DNA of 7,091 nucleotides from Listeria marthii FSL S4-120 (GTDB lineage Bacteria; Bacillota; Bacilli; Lactobacillales; Listeriaceae), in assembly GCA_000183865.1 (NCBI GenBank), contig CM001047.1, positions 2,201,124-2,208,214 of the forward strand, given 5' to 3'. The position numbers were made by a program, and so were the translations under genes. Shown here piece after piece: positions 7,069-7,091 of this stretch. Under the pieces are notes generated by a model. That model was not told the DNA's origin, did no database searches, and worked only from the letters and a program-made list of their open reading frames with translations. Position 1 is the first letter of the stretch, and the number at the start of each line of letters is the position of its first letter.

Positions 7069-7091
7069 AAAAAAAGAACCTCTTTCCAATA
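7069..7091. terminator. Possible left half of a terminator cut by the window end
   Basis: Seven A (7069-7075) are followed by GAACCTC. This is the usual left arm of a bidirectional or minus-strand terminator whose matching GAGGTTC would lie beyond the window. Only half can be seen, so this is inference. Just upstream, CACT/AGTG around TTTCG (about 7050-7062) forms a weak hairpin with no U-tract. Confidence 0.25.

Overview
The window looks like chromosomal DNA of a low-GC Firmicute, most likely Listeria. The gene order (small DUF3899-like membrane protein, trpS, ohr, ohrR, fabF, fabH, a GW-module glucosaminidase, a DUF2929-like peptide) matches, from memory, the L. monocytogenes lmo2197-lmo2204 neighbourhood. 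Supporting signs are A/T-rich third positions, strong GGAGG ribosome binding sites, a T-box leader, a FapR-type operator and GW modules. The species cannot be fixed from sequence alone.

Left part (1-1900, + strand): a promoter with a palindrome in its spacer precedes a 114-residue membrane protein. Directly after its stop codon lies a separate promoter and a complete tryptophan T-box (UGG specifier, AGGGTGGCACCGCGG T-box, terminator hairpin) controlling trpS. A bidirectional terminator closes trpS and the converging ohr.

Middle part (1900-5370, - strand): ohrR and ohr form an overlapping, probably autoregulated peroxide-defence operon with an OhrR-like operator over the -10 region. Upstream of it are fabF and fabH, the elongating and initiating ketoacyl-ACP synthases of type II fatty acid synthesis. 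fabH has a well-formed promoter with a 17-bp FapR-type site just downstream of the -10. Between fabH and fabF there is a strong terminator, then an extended -10 promoter for fabF, then a ~120-nt leader that contains a terminator-like hairpin.

Right part (5370-7091): a secreted cell-wall glucosaminidase with two GW modules (- strand) is divergent from a 62-residue membrane peptide (+ strand) across a ~350-bp spacer. The window ends in what may be the left half of another terminator.

This is ordinary core genome. I see no mobile element, CRISPR array, tRNA, rRNA or evident novel multi-gene system. The points most worth checking are regulatory: the structured fabF leader, the decoupling of fabH from fabF, and a second cysteine in OhrR that suggests two-Cys sensing.
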